Below, one piece after another: positions 17,745 to 26,116 of a stretch of 45,108 nucleotides of DNA. Made by a program: the position numbers and the translations under genes. Origin of the DNA: Saprospiraceae bacterium (GTDB taxonomy: Bacteria > Bacteroidota > Bacteroidia > Chitinophagales > Saprospiraceae); NCBI GenBank assembly GCA_020628475.1, contig JAHDFB010000023.1:1-45108 (forward strand), in the 5' to 3' direction. The stretch's first letter is position 1; each line of letters opens with the position of its first letter. A model generated the notes under the pieces. That model was given only the letters and a program-made list of their open reading frames with translations, was not told the origin of the DNA and did not search any database.

Positions 17745-18946
17745 GCCTCATTAACCGATTCGAGTAATTCGTAAAATTTTAATTCCAGTTCTTTTTTTAA
17801 ATCATCATCTTGAATTTCTTCTTCCATTTTAGAACGAAATACATCAATGGGACGAAGTTCTTGAATGGAGGATGTGTCTTCTTGTTCTAGAAGTGTATTC
17901 AATTGATTGGTAAATTGGATTTTATGATGTACTACTTTATAGGACTCCGATTCTTGATGAGCTAGTTGGATTAATTCAAGAATTTTCGCTTGATCTCGCT
18001 CCAGTTCTTGGGCATGTAATTCAACAAATGCTGGTAGCTTTTTATCTTGTTTTATGGTGGACAAGGAATGCTTGATATGATCAAGCGATCCACTAATTCG
18101 AATGAGATCACGATTTTTCTCCAAGCTTAGTGTCTTAATCTGATCTATTTTATTTTCCTTCAATTCAAGAAGTATGACCACTTTATCATCTTTTCTTTCT
18201 GAAAAGCTGAGAGAGATTGGAGAACCCGAATATCGAATAGTACCTTCTTTATTTAATTTTTGAGGCCTATGAATATGTCCTAGGGCCATATAATCAAACA
18301 GTTGAGAAAACTGTTCTACAGCGATGCCAGCAGTATTTCCAATTTGAATCTCCCGTTCACTATCGGAGACATGTGCCCCTTGCATATACAGATGTCCCAT
18401 AGCGATAAATGGTCCACGATGTCCCGCTTTTTGGGCGTAAGCCAATATACTTTTATAATGATTTACAAGACCGACACGAGTTGCTTCTACTTTATCTTGG
18501 TATTTTTCTCCAGATGTAATTTGTCGAATATCTCGATCGCGTAAATAGGGGATCGCTAATATGCATGCCTTTTCATTTTGTTGCTTATCCAATAGTGGAA
18601 TAACTTGGTTTTCAAATGAATCGGCACTTCCTACAACATGGATATGTAGATGTTTGAGGAGCTCCTTCGGTGCTTCTAGCATTCTCGCACTATCATGATT
18701 TCCAGCAGTAATGATCGTATTGATGTGCAGGGAAGTCAATCGGGTCAAAAACTGGTAGTAGATTTCTTTATCCGTATTGGATGGATTTGCCAAATCAAAA
18801 ACATCTCCAGAAACAAGTAATACTTCAACCTGTTCACGAACAATGATGTCTACAAGCGCATCAAAAAACAGTAGAATATCCTCGTATAAATCATGTTTAT
18901 AGAGTGACTTGCCGATGTGCCAGTCTGCTGTATGTAAGATTTTCAT
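17735..18946 (-). CDS. sbcD: SbcD-type DNA nuclease subunit
   Basis: 403-aa Mre11-type metallophosphoesterase. Metal-binding motifs in order are DWHIG (8-12), SGDVFD (about 46-51), GNHDS (near 82-86), GHLYMQGAH and GHIHRPQ (the GHxH motif). With SbcC it forms an ATP-dependent dsDNA exonuclease and single-strand endonuclease. It overlaps sbcC by 10 nt, and its start codon immediately follows the stop of the polyprenyl synthase gene with no spacer, so the three genes are read as one transcript. Confidence 0.95.
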   Translation of the reverse strand: MKILHTADWHIGKSLYKHDLYEDILLFFDALVDIIVREQVEVLLVSGDVFDLANPSNTDKEIYYQFLTRLTSLHINTIITAGNHDSARMLEAPKELLKHLHIHVVGSADSFENQVIPLLDKQQNEKACILAIPYLRDRDIRQITSGEKYQDKVEATRVGLVNHYKSILAYAQKAGHRGPFIAMGHLYMQGAHVSDSEREIQIGNTAGIAVEQFSQLFDYMALGHIHRPQKLNKEGTIRYSGSPISLSFSERKDDKVVILLELKENKIDQIKTLSLEKNRDLIRISGSLDHIKHSLSTIKQDKKLPAFVELHAQELERDQAKILELIQLAHQESESYKVVHHKIQFTNQLNTLLEQEDTSSIQELRPIDVFRSKMEEEIQDDDLKKELELKFYELLESVNEACD

Positions 18947-19921
18947 CTATTTTTTTCGTTCGATCGAGAAAACGACGAGCTCATGTAATGCATTTCTTGC
19001 TTCGTTTTCAGGAAACTCTGCTAAGATATTAAGCGCTTTTTCCTTGTATTCTTCCATTCGATTTTTGGCGTAATCCAAGCCTCCATTTTCACGTACAAAT
19101 TGAATGAGTTCTCGTACTTTCTTTTTGTTTTTATTATGTCTACGAATGATATTCTTGACCCAACGTTGTTTTGCACTGTTGACCTTACTCAAGACATGAA
19201 TGAGTGGAAGTGTCATTTTTTGTTCCTTGATATCGATACCCAATGGTTTCCCGACATCTTCGGAGCCGTAATCAAAAAGGTCATCTTTGATTTGAAAAGC
19301 AATACCTGTGTATTCCCCGAATTGTCTAAATTTTTCGATTGTCTCTTCATTATCCGTTACAGAAGCGGCTCCAGCACTACAAGCAGCGGCGATCAGTGAG
19401 GCCGTCTTTTGCCGAATGATTTCAAAATACACCTCTTCTGTAATATTGAGTTTTCTTGCTTTTTCCAATTGTAGTAACTCACCTTCAGCGATTTCACGTA
19501 CGGCATCACTGATAATATGAAGGCCCGTATAATTTTTTTTATCAAGGGAGAGTAAGAAACCTTTGGATAGGAAAAAGTCTCCTACTAAAACGGAAATTTT
19601 ATTTTTCCACAAGGCATTGATGGAGAAAAATCCGCGCCTTTTATAGGATTCGTCGACTACATCGTCATGAACAAGGCTCGCGGTATGCAATAATTCTATC
19701 AAGGAAGCAGAATTGTAAGTCATGTCACTGACGGGCGCGATCGTTTTGGCGGATAAAAAGACAAACATCGGACGTATTTGCTTACCCTTACTTTGCACGA
19801 TGTAATAGGTGATTTTGTTTAAAAGCCCTATTTTACTTTTCATGGCATTCTTGAAATGAATGTCAAAGGCGGCCAATTCTTCGCGTATGGTAGCTTTTAT
19901 TCTGTCAAGTGCTTTTGGCAT
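18947..19921 (-). CDS. polyprenyl diphosphate synthase (trans, IspB-like)
   Basis: 324-aa all-helical isoprenyl synthase. The two Asp-rich Mg-binding motifs are both intact: DDVVD at 86-90 in ELLHTASLVHDDVVDE, and DDLFD at 213-217 in GIAFQIKDDLFDYGSEDVGKPLGID. KGKQIRP near 45-51 binds isopentenyl diphosphate. The enzyme elongates farnesyl or geranylgeranyl diphosphate to the long chain used for the menaquinone side chain; chain length cannot be fixed by eye. It is first in an operon with sbcD and sbcC. A TATATTTG -7 box lies 26 nt upstream of the start. Confidence 0.9.
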   Translation of the reverse strand: MPKALDRIKATIREELAAFDIHFKNAMKSKIGLLNKITYYIVQSKGKQIRPMFVFLSAKTIAPVSDMTYNSASLIELLHTASLVHDDVVDESYKRRGFFSINALWKNKISVLVGDFFLSKGFLLSLDKKNYTGLHIISDAVREIAEGELLQLEKARKLNITEEVYFEIIRQKTASLIAAACSAGAASVTDNEETIEKFRQFGEYTGIAFQIKDDLFDYGSEDVGKPLGIDIKEQKMTLPLIHVLSKVNSAKQRWVKNIIRRHNKNKKKVRELIQFVRENGGLDYAKNRMEEYKEKALNILAEFPENEARNALHELVVFSIERKK

Positions 19922-19946
19922 TCATTTGATTTTGTAGATAAGGATT

Positions 19947-19954
19947 CAAATATA
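19947..19954 (-). promoter_or_regulatory. -7 box (TATATTTG) of the polyprenyl synthase-sbcDC operon
   Basis: TATATTTG on the minus strand matches TAnnTTTG exactly, 26 nt upstream of the start codon. The only upstream TTG is about 27 nt away, so the -33 element is poor. Confidence 0.5.
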
Positions 19955-20070
19955 GATTTATATTCTAATATTTGACTCCTCCAAAAGGTATTTCGCTTCG
20001 CATGCTAAAATCTTCTAACAGATGATAAAATAGTTTACATTTGAGGCGTTGTATTGATAACAAGTATAGA

Positions 20071-21063
20071 ATGATTCAGTTTTTCAGACAGAATAATTTT
20101 TTTACAACATTGATGTTGATTCCGTACACTTTTATAGTCCGTATGGCTTGTTTTTATTTTTCCGAAGCACCGGTACAAATGAAAACAGGAGGTGTTCTAT
20201 ATTCTATTTTTGAATCGGCCTTTTCGGACCAAGCTATCTTATCCAATATTGTGATCAATTTAGTCATTGCTATTACGGCAATATTGGTCAATAGGATTGT
20301 GATCAAACATCGCTTGTCTAGATACCAGACTTTGATTCCAGGATTAATTTACATCATTCTAGTTTCTTGGCTAGAGATTTTTGTGGCATTTACGGCTATT
20401 CATATCGCCAATTTTTTCTTGATGATCGGCTATCTATCCATCTTTAAGTTTGCCAAGAAAACTTCGTATTCCATTGTGGTATTTGATGGGTGTTTTTATT
20501 TTGCCTTATCGGCCTTGTTTTATACACCTTACATTATATTTTTATTGCCTGCCATACTAGGATTTATCAATTTAGATACATTTAAAATTCGGGACTTTTT
20601 CAACGCATTGATTGGTGTGTTGGTGCCATTTTTTATCGTGATTGGATTGGTGTATTTCTTTGAAGGAGATTACAATATATTTGATGGCTATGCGATCAAC
20701 CGAAATATTTTCTCTTGGTTTACAGAACTGAGTTATATCGATCTTATTCCATTGCTTTTGTACGGAGGCTTGATCTTGAAGTCTATTCTGTTGTATCCAA
20801 GATTGGTTAAAAAAACGAATTTACAGGTTCAAAAAAAGATCAATATCTTGTATTGGTTTTTGTTAGCTAGCTTCTTTTGTTTGTTTCTGATCAATGAAAA
20901 AAATACTGCAAATTTGCTAATCCTATCGCTTCCGATGTCCATTCTTATAGGCATGTTAGTCGAGCGTACGAAGGCTGTATTTGTAGAAGAATTTATACAA
21001 ATTGTGGTCCTCGGTGCTATCTTTTATTTGCACTTCAACCAATCTGTTAATATTCTTATGTAA
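20071..21063 (+). CDS. multi-pass membrane protein, DUF6427-like
   Basis: 330-aa hydrophobic protein with roughly 9-10 predicted membrane segments and short loops. It begins MIQFFRQNNFFTTLMLIPYT, a start typical of a Bacteroidota family I recall as DUF6427. A TTG codon at 20041 would add ten charged residues (RRCIDNKYR), but the ATG at 20071 fits the family start. No catalytic motif is visible and the function is unknown. It is divergent from the polyprenyl synthase gene and 98 nt before the DsbD-alpha gene. Confidence 0.75.
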   Translation: MIQFFRQNNFFTTLMLIPYTFIVRMACFYFSEAPVQMKTGGVLYSIFESAFSDQAILSNIVINLVIAITAILVNRIVIKHRLSRYQTLIPGLIYIILVSWLEIFVAFTAIHIANFFLMIGYLSIFKFAKKTSYSIVVFDGCFYFALSALFYTPYIIFLLPAILGFINLDTFKIRDFFNALIGVLVPFFIVIGLVYFFEGDYNIFDGYAINRNIFSWFTELSYIDLIPLLLYGGLILKSILLYPRLVKKTNLQVQKKINILYWFLLASFFCLFLINEKNTANLLILSLPMSILIGMLVERTKAVFVEEFIQIVVLGAIFYLHFNQSVNILM

Positions 21064-21129
21064 TTCCATGGATTACGTTAATATTCATTTAATTTCTTAC
21101 AGAATACCAACCCCTGTTAAGAACGGTAC

Positions 21130-21137
21130 TACTTTTG
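21130..21137 (+). promoter_or_regulatory. -7 box (TACTTTTG) before the DsbD-alpha gene
   Basis: TACTTTTG matches TAnnTTTG, 24 nt upstream of the ATG at 21162. No clear TTG at -33. It suggests that the DsbD-alpha and DsbD genes start their own transcript after the upstream membrane gene. Confidence 0.5.
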
Positions 21138-21161
21138 CATATAACTAGAAAAAAATAATAC

Positions 21162-21614
21162 ATGAACATGAATAGATTTCTATGGACAGTTTCCTTGGTC
21201 TTGCTTTTTTTAGGGGCTTACGCCCAAAGCCAAGAGGTGCATTGGTCTGCCGAATTAAGCCAGATTTCTGAGGCAGAATATGAGTTGAAGATTATAGGTG
21301 AGACGACCGGAGATTGGGTGATTTATTCACAGTTTATAGAAGAAGATGGTCCTTTACCTACGGTATTTACCGTACATTATCCATCTGGAGCGGAGGCCTT
21401 GGGAAAATTTGCTGAACCTGATCATTCGATCAAAAAGATGGATGATATGTTCGGCATGGTCTTGACGAAATTCAAAGGGAAAACTGAATTTGTACAACGC
21501 ATTAAGTCAAAAGAAAAACTATCCGAAATTGAAGGGGAAATTACCTTTATGACCTGTGATGATTCGAAATGCTTGCCTCCTCGAACCGTCGTTTTTTCGG
21601 CTAGCTTACAATAA
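21162..21614 (+). CDS. stand-alone DsbD N-terminal (alpha) domain protein
   Basis: 150-aa predicted periplasmic protein with a signal peptide ending AYAQSQ (about 1-22). The rest is one DsbD-alpha-like immunoglobulin fold: WSAELSQISEAEYELKI, the W.IYSQ segment, and the paired-Cys motif MTCDDSKCLPP near 128-138. In DsbD this domain passes electrons from the membrane part to periplasmic thiol partners. The same motif recurs in the full DsbD gene that follows 42 nt later. The copy may widen the partner range or act as a thiol chaperone; this is inference. Confidence 0.82.
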   Translation: MNMNRFLWTVSLVLLFLGAYAQSQEVHWSAELSQISEAEYELKIIGETTGDWVIYSQFIEEDGPLPTVFTVHYPSGAEALGKFAEPDHSIKKMDDMFGMVLTKFKGKTEFVQRIKSKEKLSEIEGEITFMTCDDSKCLPPRTVVFSASLQ

Positions 21615-21704
21615 GCTGAAATAATATATTATAGAAGACATTAAATTCAGCGAATTATGCCATTAAAATTATATCTTGCGGGCTCTTTAAAAATGCTTAT
21701 TCTA

Positions 21705-23750
21705 ATGCGAAAATCAACTACTACTCTTTCACATCGAATATTTAAGTCTTCGTTGCTTACGGGATTACTTTTTGTATGTTTTATGGCCCATACGTTTGGA
21801 CAGATTTTAGAGCCAGTAACCTGGGAGTCTGAATATAAAGAAATAGGGAATGATGAATATGAATTGATCTTCACGGCAACCATGGAAGATGGCTGGAATG
21901 TATATTCTCAGATTACCGAAGATGATGATAAAATCAGACCGGTACCAACTAAAATATATTATGACTCAATACAAGGGGCAGAGCTTATTGGAGAGTCAGA
22001 GGAGTTTGGACATCGAAAAGAGGGAAGGGATCCGAATTTCGAAGGGGTCAATGTGATCAAATATTTGTCGGACGAACCCTTTGTGATCAAACAAAAAGTA
22101 AAGGTCAATGATAAGTCGAAACCGATTATCGGAGCGGTAGAGTTTATGACCTGTGATGACTCGAAATGTCTACCTCCCAGTTTTGTTGATTTTGCTTTTA
22201 CATTTGATGGAACCGTTGTAAAGAAAAAAGAATTAGAAGGTGAACTCCTAGATCAACGCAATGACAAAATCATTGCTTCCTTAAAAGATCCTGTTGGAGA
22301 TTGTGGAGAAATTACCGAGATCAGTCAGAATTACTTCATGACATTTATCTTCGGATTTTTGGGTGGTTTGTTGGCTTTGTTGACACCTTGTGTGTTCCCA
22401 ATGATTCCGTTGACCGTTTCGTTTTTCACAAAGGATAATAATAGAAGCCCTCTTGGAAATGCCACGATTTATGGCGCATCTATCATTGTGATCTATGTAT
22501 TATTAGGTCTATTGATTACAGGAGTATTTGGCGCCGAAGCTTTGAATCGACTTTCTACCAATTGGATAGCCAATTCTATATTCTTTGCCATCTTTATTGT
22601 TTTTGCATTTTCATTCTTTGGATATTTTGAAATTACATTACCGAGTTCTTGGTCTAGTAAATCGGATCAGATGGCGGATAAGGGTGGATTGATTGGTATA
22701 TTCTTCATGGCCTTTACATTGGCATTGGTTTCGTTTTCTTGTACTGGACCGATAATAGGTTCGGCCATTGTACAGGCAGCCTCTTCGGGCAGTTATCTCG
22801 GACCAGCTATTGTGATGCTAGGATTTGCCCTGGCTTTGGCTATTCCATTCGGATTATTTGCTGCCTTTCCTTCATGGCTCAATAGTTTACCAAAATCAGG
22901 TTCTTGGATGACCAGTGTAAAAGTGATTCTAGGATTTTTAGAATTGGCTTTGGCATTCAAATTCTTGAGTGTAGCCGATATGACCAATCACTGGGATTTC
23001 TTGAGATATGAATTATTCTTGGGATTATGGATACTTATTGCCATTGGAATGGCCTTGTATTTATTTGGATGGATTCGGTTCCCACATGATTCGAAGTTGA
23101 AAAAGTTGAGTAAAGGAAGACTCACGCTGGCCATTTTAGCGAGCGGATTGGTTCTTTATTTAGCCAGTGGATTTATGATTAATGAAAAAACGGGTAACTA
23201 TAAAGGATTAAGCATTTTTAGTGGAATTCTTCCTCCCGCTAGTTACAATTTCTTCATTACGCCTCCTGATTTGGATCCAACGATTAAGAAAGAATTTCCT
23301 TCTTATACCCTGTGTGCCAATAATATTCCTTGTTTTAAGGAGTATGATGAAGGTCTGGCTTACGCCAAAAAGGTGAACAAGCCAATCTTTATGGATTTTA
23401 CTGGACACGGTTGTGTCAATTGTCGAAAAACAGAAGATAATATTTGGGTGCAGGATGATATTTTGCTTGCTTTAAAAAATGATTGGGTCTTATTGTCGCT
23501 GTATTGTGATGATGATAAAGCCTTAGATCAACAATATATTTCAGCGACTAGAAATAAAGCCATCAAAAATGTAGGAAATAAATGGGCAGATTTTCAAATT
23601 GTCAATTTCGAAAAGAATGCACAACCTCTTTATATCATGATGACCACGGATGAGCAAATACTTGGACATCCAAGAGGATATGATTCTGATAAAAAGGCTT
23701 ACAAAGAATATATGGATTGTGGGATGAATGCTTATGAGAGTTTGAAATAA
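21705..23750 (+). CDS. dsbD: thiol:disulfide interchange protein DsbD
   Basis: 681-aa protein from the ATG at 21705, which gives a clean signal peptide (RKSTTT...HTFGQ); ATGs at 21657 and 21693 are in frame and would add up to 16 residues. Order: N-terminal DsbD-alpha domain with MTCDDSKCLPP; a membrane domain of about eight helices with the reactive Cys pair in LTPCVFPMIPL (C229) and SFSCTGPIIG (C346); and a C-terminal thioredoxin-like domain with GHGCVNC (C570, C573). It carries reducing power from cytoplasmic thioredoxin to the periplasm, supporting disulfide isomerisation and cytochrome c maturation. All six Cys of the relay are present. A terminator follows. Confidence 0.93.
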   Translation: MRKSTTTLSHRIFKSSLLTGLLFVCFMAHTFGQILEPVTWESEYKEIGNDEYELIFTATMEDGWNVYSQITEDDDKIRPVPTKIYYDSIQGAELIGESEEFGHRKEGRDPNFEGVNVIKYLSDEPFVIKQKVKVNDKSKPIIGAVEFMTCDDSKCLPPSFVDFAFTFDGTVVKKKELEGELLDQRNDKIIASLKDPVGDCGEITEISQNYFMTFIFGFLGGLLALLTPCVFPMIPLTVSFFTKDNNRSPLGNATIYGASIIVIYVLLGLLITGVFGAEALNRLSTNWIANSIFFAIFIVFAFSFFGYFEITLPSSWSSKSDQMADKGGLIGIFFMAFTLALVSFSCTGPIIGSAIVQAASSGSYLGPAIVMLGFALALAIPFGLFAAFPSWLNSLPKSGSWMTSVKVILGFLELALAFKFLSVADMTNHWDFLRYELFLGLWILIAIGMALYLFGWIRFPHDSKLKKLSKGRLTLAILASGLVLYLASGFMINEKTGNYKGLSIFSGILPPASYNFFITPPDLDPTIKKEFPSYTLCANNIPCFKEYDEGLAYAKKVNKPIFMDFTGHGCVNCRKTEDNIWVQDDILLALKNDWVLLSLYCDDDKALDQQYISATRNKAIKNVGNKWADFQIVNFEKNAQPLYIMMTTDEQILGHPRGYDSDKKAYKEYMDCGMNAYESLK

Positions 23751-23777
23751 GTTAAAATTGCCCTTTTCAGATTAAAT

Positions 23778-23814
23778 AAAAAGCAACCAGACAACAAATG
23801 GTTGCTTTTTTTAT
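23778..23814 (+). terminator. rho-independent terminator after dsbD
   Basis: AAAAGCAACCA (23779-23789) pairs with TGGTTGCTTTT (23799-23809), 9-nt loop, followed by T-run to 23813. Perfect 11-bp stem, 28 nt after the dsbD stop. Confidence 0.9.
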
Positions 23815-23862
23815 TTTAGTCAGACAAGAATTTATGATATTGGTTGGACTAAAAGGATAAAA

Positions 23863-24921
23863 ATGAAGCCTTACAATGTATACGTGTTAATGAGTTTTCC
23901 TGTTTTGCTTTTAACGCTATTTTTATCATTGATGCCTTTTGGGGCCCCGAGCCCAAATACTGAAAATTCTTTTGACGATCAAGAAATTATTGATGGTGTC
24001 ACGATGGTTGCACCACCTAAAACGTTTCCTTCCGATCCTATGCTGGATGTTCGTAAAGTTGGTGCCGATTGGATTTCCAGCGTTCCTTATGGCTATTTTA
24101 GAATGGGAGAGCCAGGTATTCGATATAATATTAATCGACAGTGGTGGGGAGAGCGAAAAGAAGGTATAGAGCAAACCATTGATTATGCGCATAAAAATGA
24201 CATTAAAGTCATGTTGAAACCACAAATTTGGTCGCATACAGGATGGATCGGAGATCAGACCTTTGAAACGGAAGCAGACTGGTTGGCATGGGAAAAATCG
24301 TATACCGAATATATCATGTTTTATGTGGATATAGCCAGTGCAAAAGAGGTGGAGATGTTATGTATTGGAACAGAATTAAAAAAACATGTTCAGACGAGGC
24401 CTCAATACTATAAAGAGCTAATAGCTCAAATAAGAGAACGCTATTGTGGCTTATTAATTTATTCGGCTAACTGGGATTCTTTTCAAGAAGTTCAATTCTG
24501 GGAAGATCTAGATTTTATTGGATTGTCGGCATACTTTCCACTCAGCGAATCGAAGGTTCCAAAGGTGGAAGAATTGATTGAAAAATGGCAGCCGACCTGT
24601 AAAATTTTGGAAAAGACCAGTCAGCAATATGCTAAGAAAGTAGTTTTTACGGAATATGGATATTTAAGTATTGATGGCGCGGCAGGCAAGACTTGGCTTT
24701 TGGAAAAACAAGTTCGAAAATCGGCTGTAAATGAACAGGCTCAAGCGAATAGTTATGAAGCCTTGTTTCGTGTATTTTCAAAGCAGCCATATTGGGGCGG
24801 AGGATTTCTATGGAAATGGTTTCCATTTGGAATGGGCGGCGAAGGATATAATGAAAAAGATTATACACCACAAGGAAAATTAGCAGAAGACGTATTGACT
24901 ACTTGGTATACTAAATGGTAA
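23863..24921 (+). CDS. GH113-like glycoside hydrolase
   Basis: 352-aa protein with an N-terminal hydrophobic segment (about 5-28; signal peptide or anchor) and a TIM-barrel domain. The pattern matches the GH113 / glycosidase-like family: DGVTMVAPPKTFP, GADWISSVPYGY, IKVMLKPQIW, then LCIGTEL with Glu171 (likely acid/base), VVFTEYGY with Glu264 (likely nucleophile) and a WGGGFLWKWFP end. Characterised GH113 enzymes cleave beta-mannan; many family members are uncharacterised, so substrate is open. Its stop overlaps the first ATG of panC by 7 nt. Confidence 0.8.
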   Translation: MKPYNVYVLMSFPVLLLTLFLSLMPFGAPSPNTENSFDDQEIIDGVTMVAPPKTFPSDPMLDVRKVGADWISSVPYGYFRMGEPGIRYNINRQWWGERKEGIEQTIDYAHKNDIKVMLKPQIWSHTGWIGDQTFETEADWLAWEKSYTEYIMFYVDIASAKEVEMLCIGTELKKHVQTRPQYYKELIAQIRERYCGLLIYSANWDSFQEVQFWEDLDFIGLSAYFPLSESKVPKVEELIEKWQPTCKILEKTSQQYAKKVVFTEYGYLSIDGAAGKTWLLEKQVRKSAVNEQAQANSYEALFRVFSKQPYWGGGFLWKWFPFGMGGEGYNEKDYTPQGKLAEDVLTTWYTKW

Positions 24922-25787
24922 AAATGATTCAAGTTATTGAAGAACATCAAGCATTAAAAGAATGCTTGGACGCATACAGAAAGAAAGGTAAAACAATTGG
25001 ATTTGTCCCGACACTCGGGGCCTTGCATAATGGGCATGCCAGTTTAATAACAAGAGCTAAAAAGAGCTCAGATATCGTGGTTTGCAGCATTTTTGTTAAT
25101 CCAACACAGTTTAATGAGTCCAGTGATTTGGCAAAATATCCAAGGACCTTTGATGCAGATAAAAAGCTTTTGGAAGAATATGCCTGCGATGTTCTTTTTT
25201 TTCCGAGCGTAGAAACCGTTTATCCCAATGGGACGGATGATCGCCCTGATATAGATTTGAAGGGGTTGGACCAAGTAATGGAAGGCGCTTTTCGTCCTGG
25301 ACATTTTGATGGAGTTGTTCAAGTTGTGAAACGTTTGTTAGAATTGGTTGAACCAGATCATTTAATGATGGGGCAAAAGGATTTTCAACAATTCACTATC
25401 ATTCAATACATGATCGATTATTATAAGATCCCAACCGAATTGATTGTTTGTCCGATTAAACGAGAGCCATCTGGATTGGCAATGAGTTCTAGAAATACAC
25501 GATTGTCAAAAGAAAATCGAGATAAGGCGGTAGTGATTTACCGTACCCTGAATTACGTCAAAAGGCGATTGAAGAAACATAGTGTTGCCGATACTATTGA
25601 TTATGCCATGAAACGCATGAATATAGAAGACTTTAAACCAGAATACTTTTCTATTGTCGACGGGAATACATTATTGGCTATTAATAGTATGGACGAAAGT
25701 GATTATGTGGTGGCATGTACCGCTGTTTGGGCAGGCGATATTAGACTGATCGATAATAAAATATTAAAAAAGTCAGATTCTAAGTAG
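24915..25787 (+). CDS. panC: pantoate-beta-alanine ligase
   Basis: 290-aa cytoplasmic enzyme that joins pantoate and beta-alanine, using ATP, to make pantothenate for coenzyme A and ACP cofactors. The nucleotidyltransferase motifs are PTLGALHNGHASL (a HIGH-type motif; Leu replaces the usual Met of PTMG), VNPTQFNESSDLAKYPRT, the GQKDFQQ segment, and AMSSRNTRL (KMSKS counterpart). Length matches the family (about 280). An alternative ATG at 24924 would remove three residues and avoid the overlap with the GH113-like gene. The gene pairing is not functionally obvious. Confidence 0.95.
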   Translation: MVKMIQVIEEHQALKECLDAYRKKGKTIGFVPTLGALHNGHASLITRAKKSSDIVVCSIFVNPTQFNESSDLAKYPRTFDADKKLLEEYACDVLFFPSVETVYPNGTDDRPDIDLKGLDQVMEGAFRPGHFDGVVQVVKRLLELVEPDHLMMGQKDFQQFTIIQYMIDYYKIPTELIVCPIKREPSGLAMSSRNTRLSKENRDKAVVIYRTLNYVKRRLKKHSVADTIDYAMKRMNIEDFKPEYFSIVDGNTLLAINSMDESDYVVACTAVWAGDIRLIDNKILKKSDSK

Positions 25788-26116
25788 GCGTTTAGATCAG
25801 ATTTGGTGTCTTTTAAATGTAGTCGATCGTTGATCGGCATGATAAGTGGCGATTAGATATTAAACATTGTAATAATATTTAATATATTTAAAGCTTCTAG
25901 CAGACCAGTTAATCGTTTGAACTGTCTAGATATTAGTCTGAACGATGCAACGACTAATCATGAAGAATTGGACTTGAATCAAAGTTCTGATTTCCTTAAC
26001 TTTGGCAAGGGTCCTTTAAGACGTACATTACTATTCCAAATTGATGGAATATTTTTAATGGCTACAATAAATTGGGTACGTTTTTTGTAGCTAGCTTAAT
26101 TGAAGAAAATTATAAA
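25788..26116 (+). other. intergenic / leader region before secreted pair
   Basis: 329 nt without a gene. It holds AT-rich sequence with scattered short palindromes (for example GATCGTTGATC near 25824) and the promoter at 25974-26004. From that promoter the 5' leader of the secreted gene is about 105 nt, long enough for leader control, but no known riboswitch pattern was recognised. Confidence 0.5.
25974..26004 (+). promoter_or_regulatory. promoter (TTG-N20-TAACTTTG) of the dockerin-like gene
   Basis: TTG at 25974-25976, a 20-nt spacer and TAACTTTG at 25997-26004 match the Bacteroidota promoter consensus. Transcription would start near 26011 and read both secreted genes. Confidence 0.7.
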
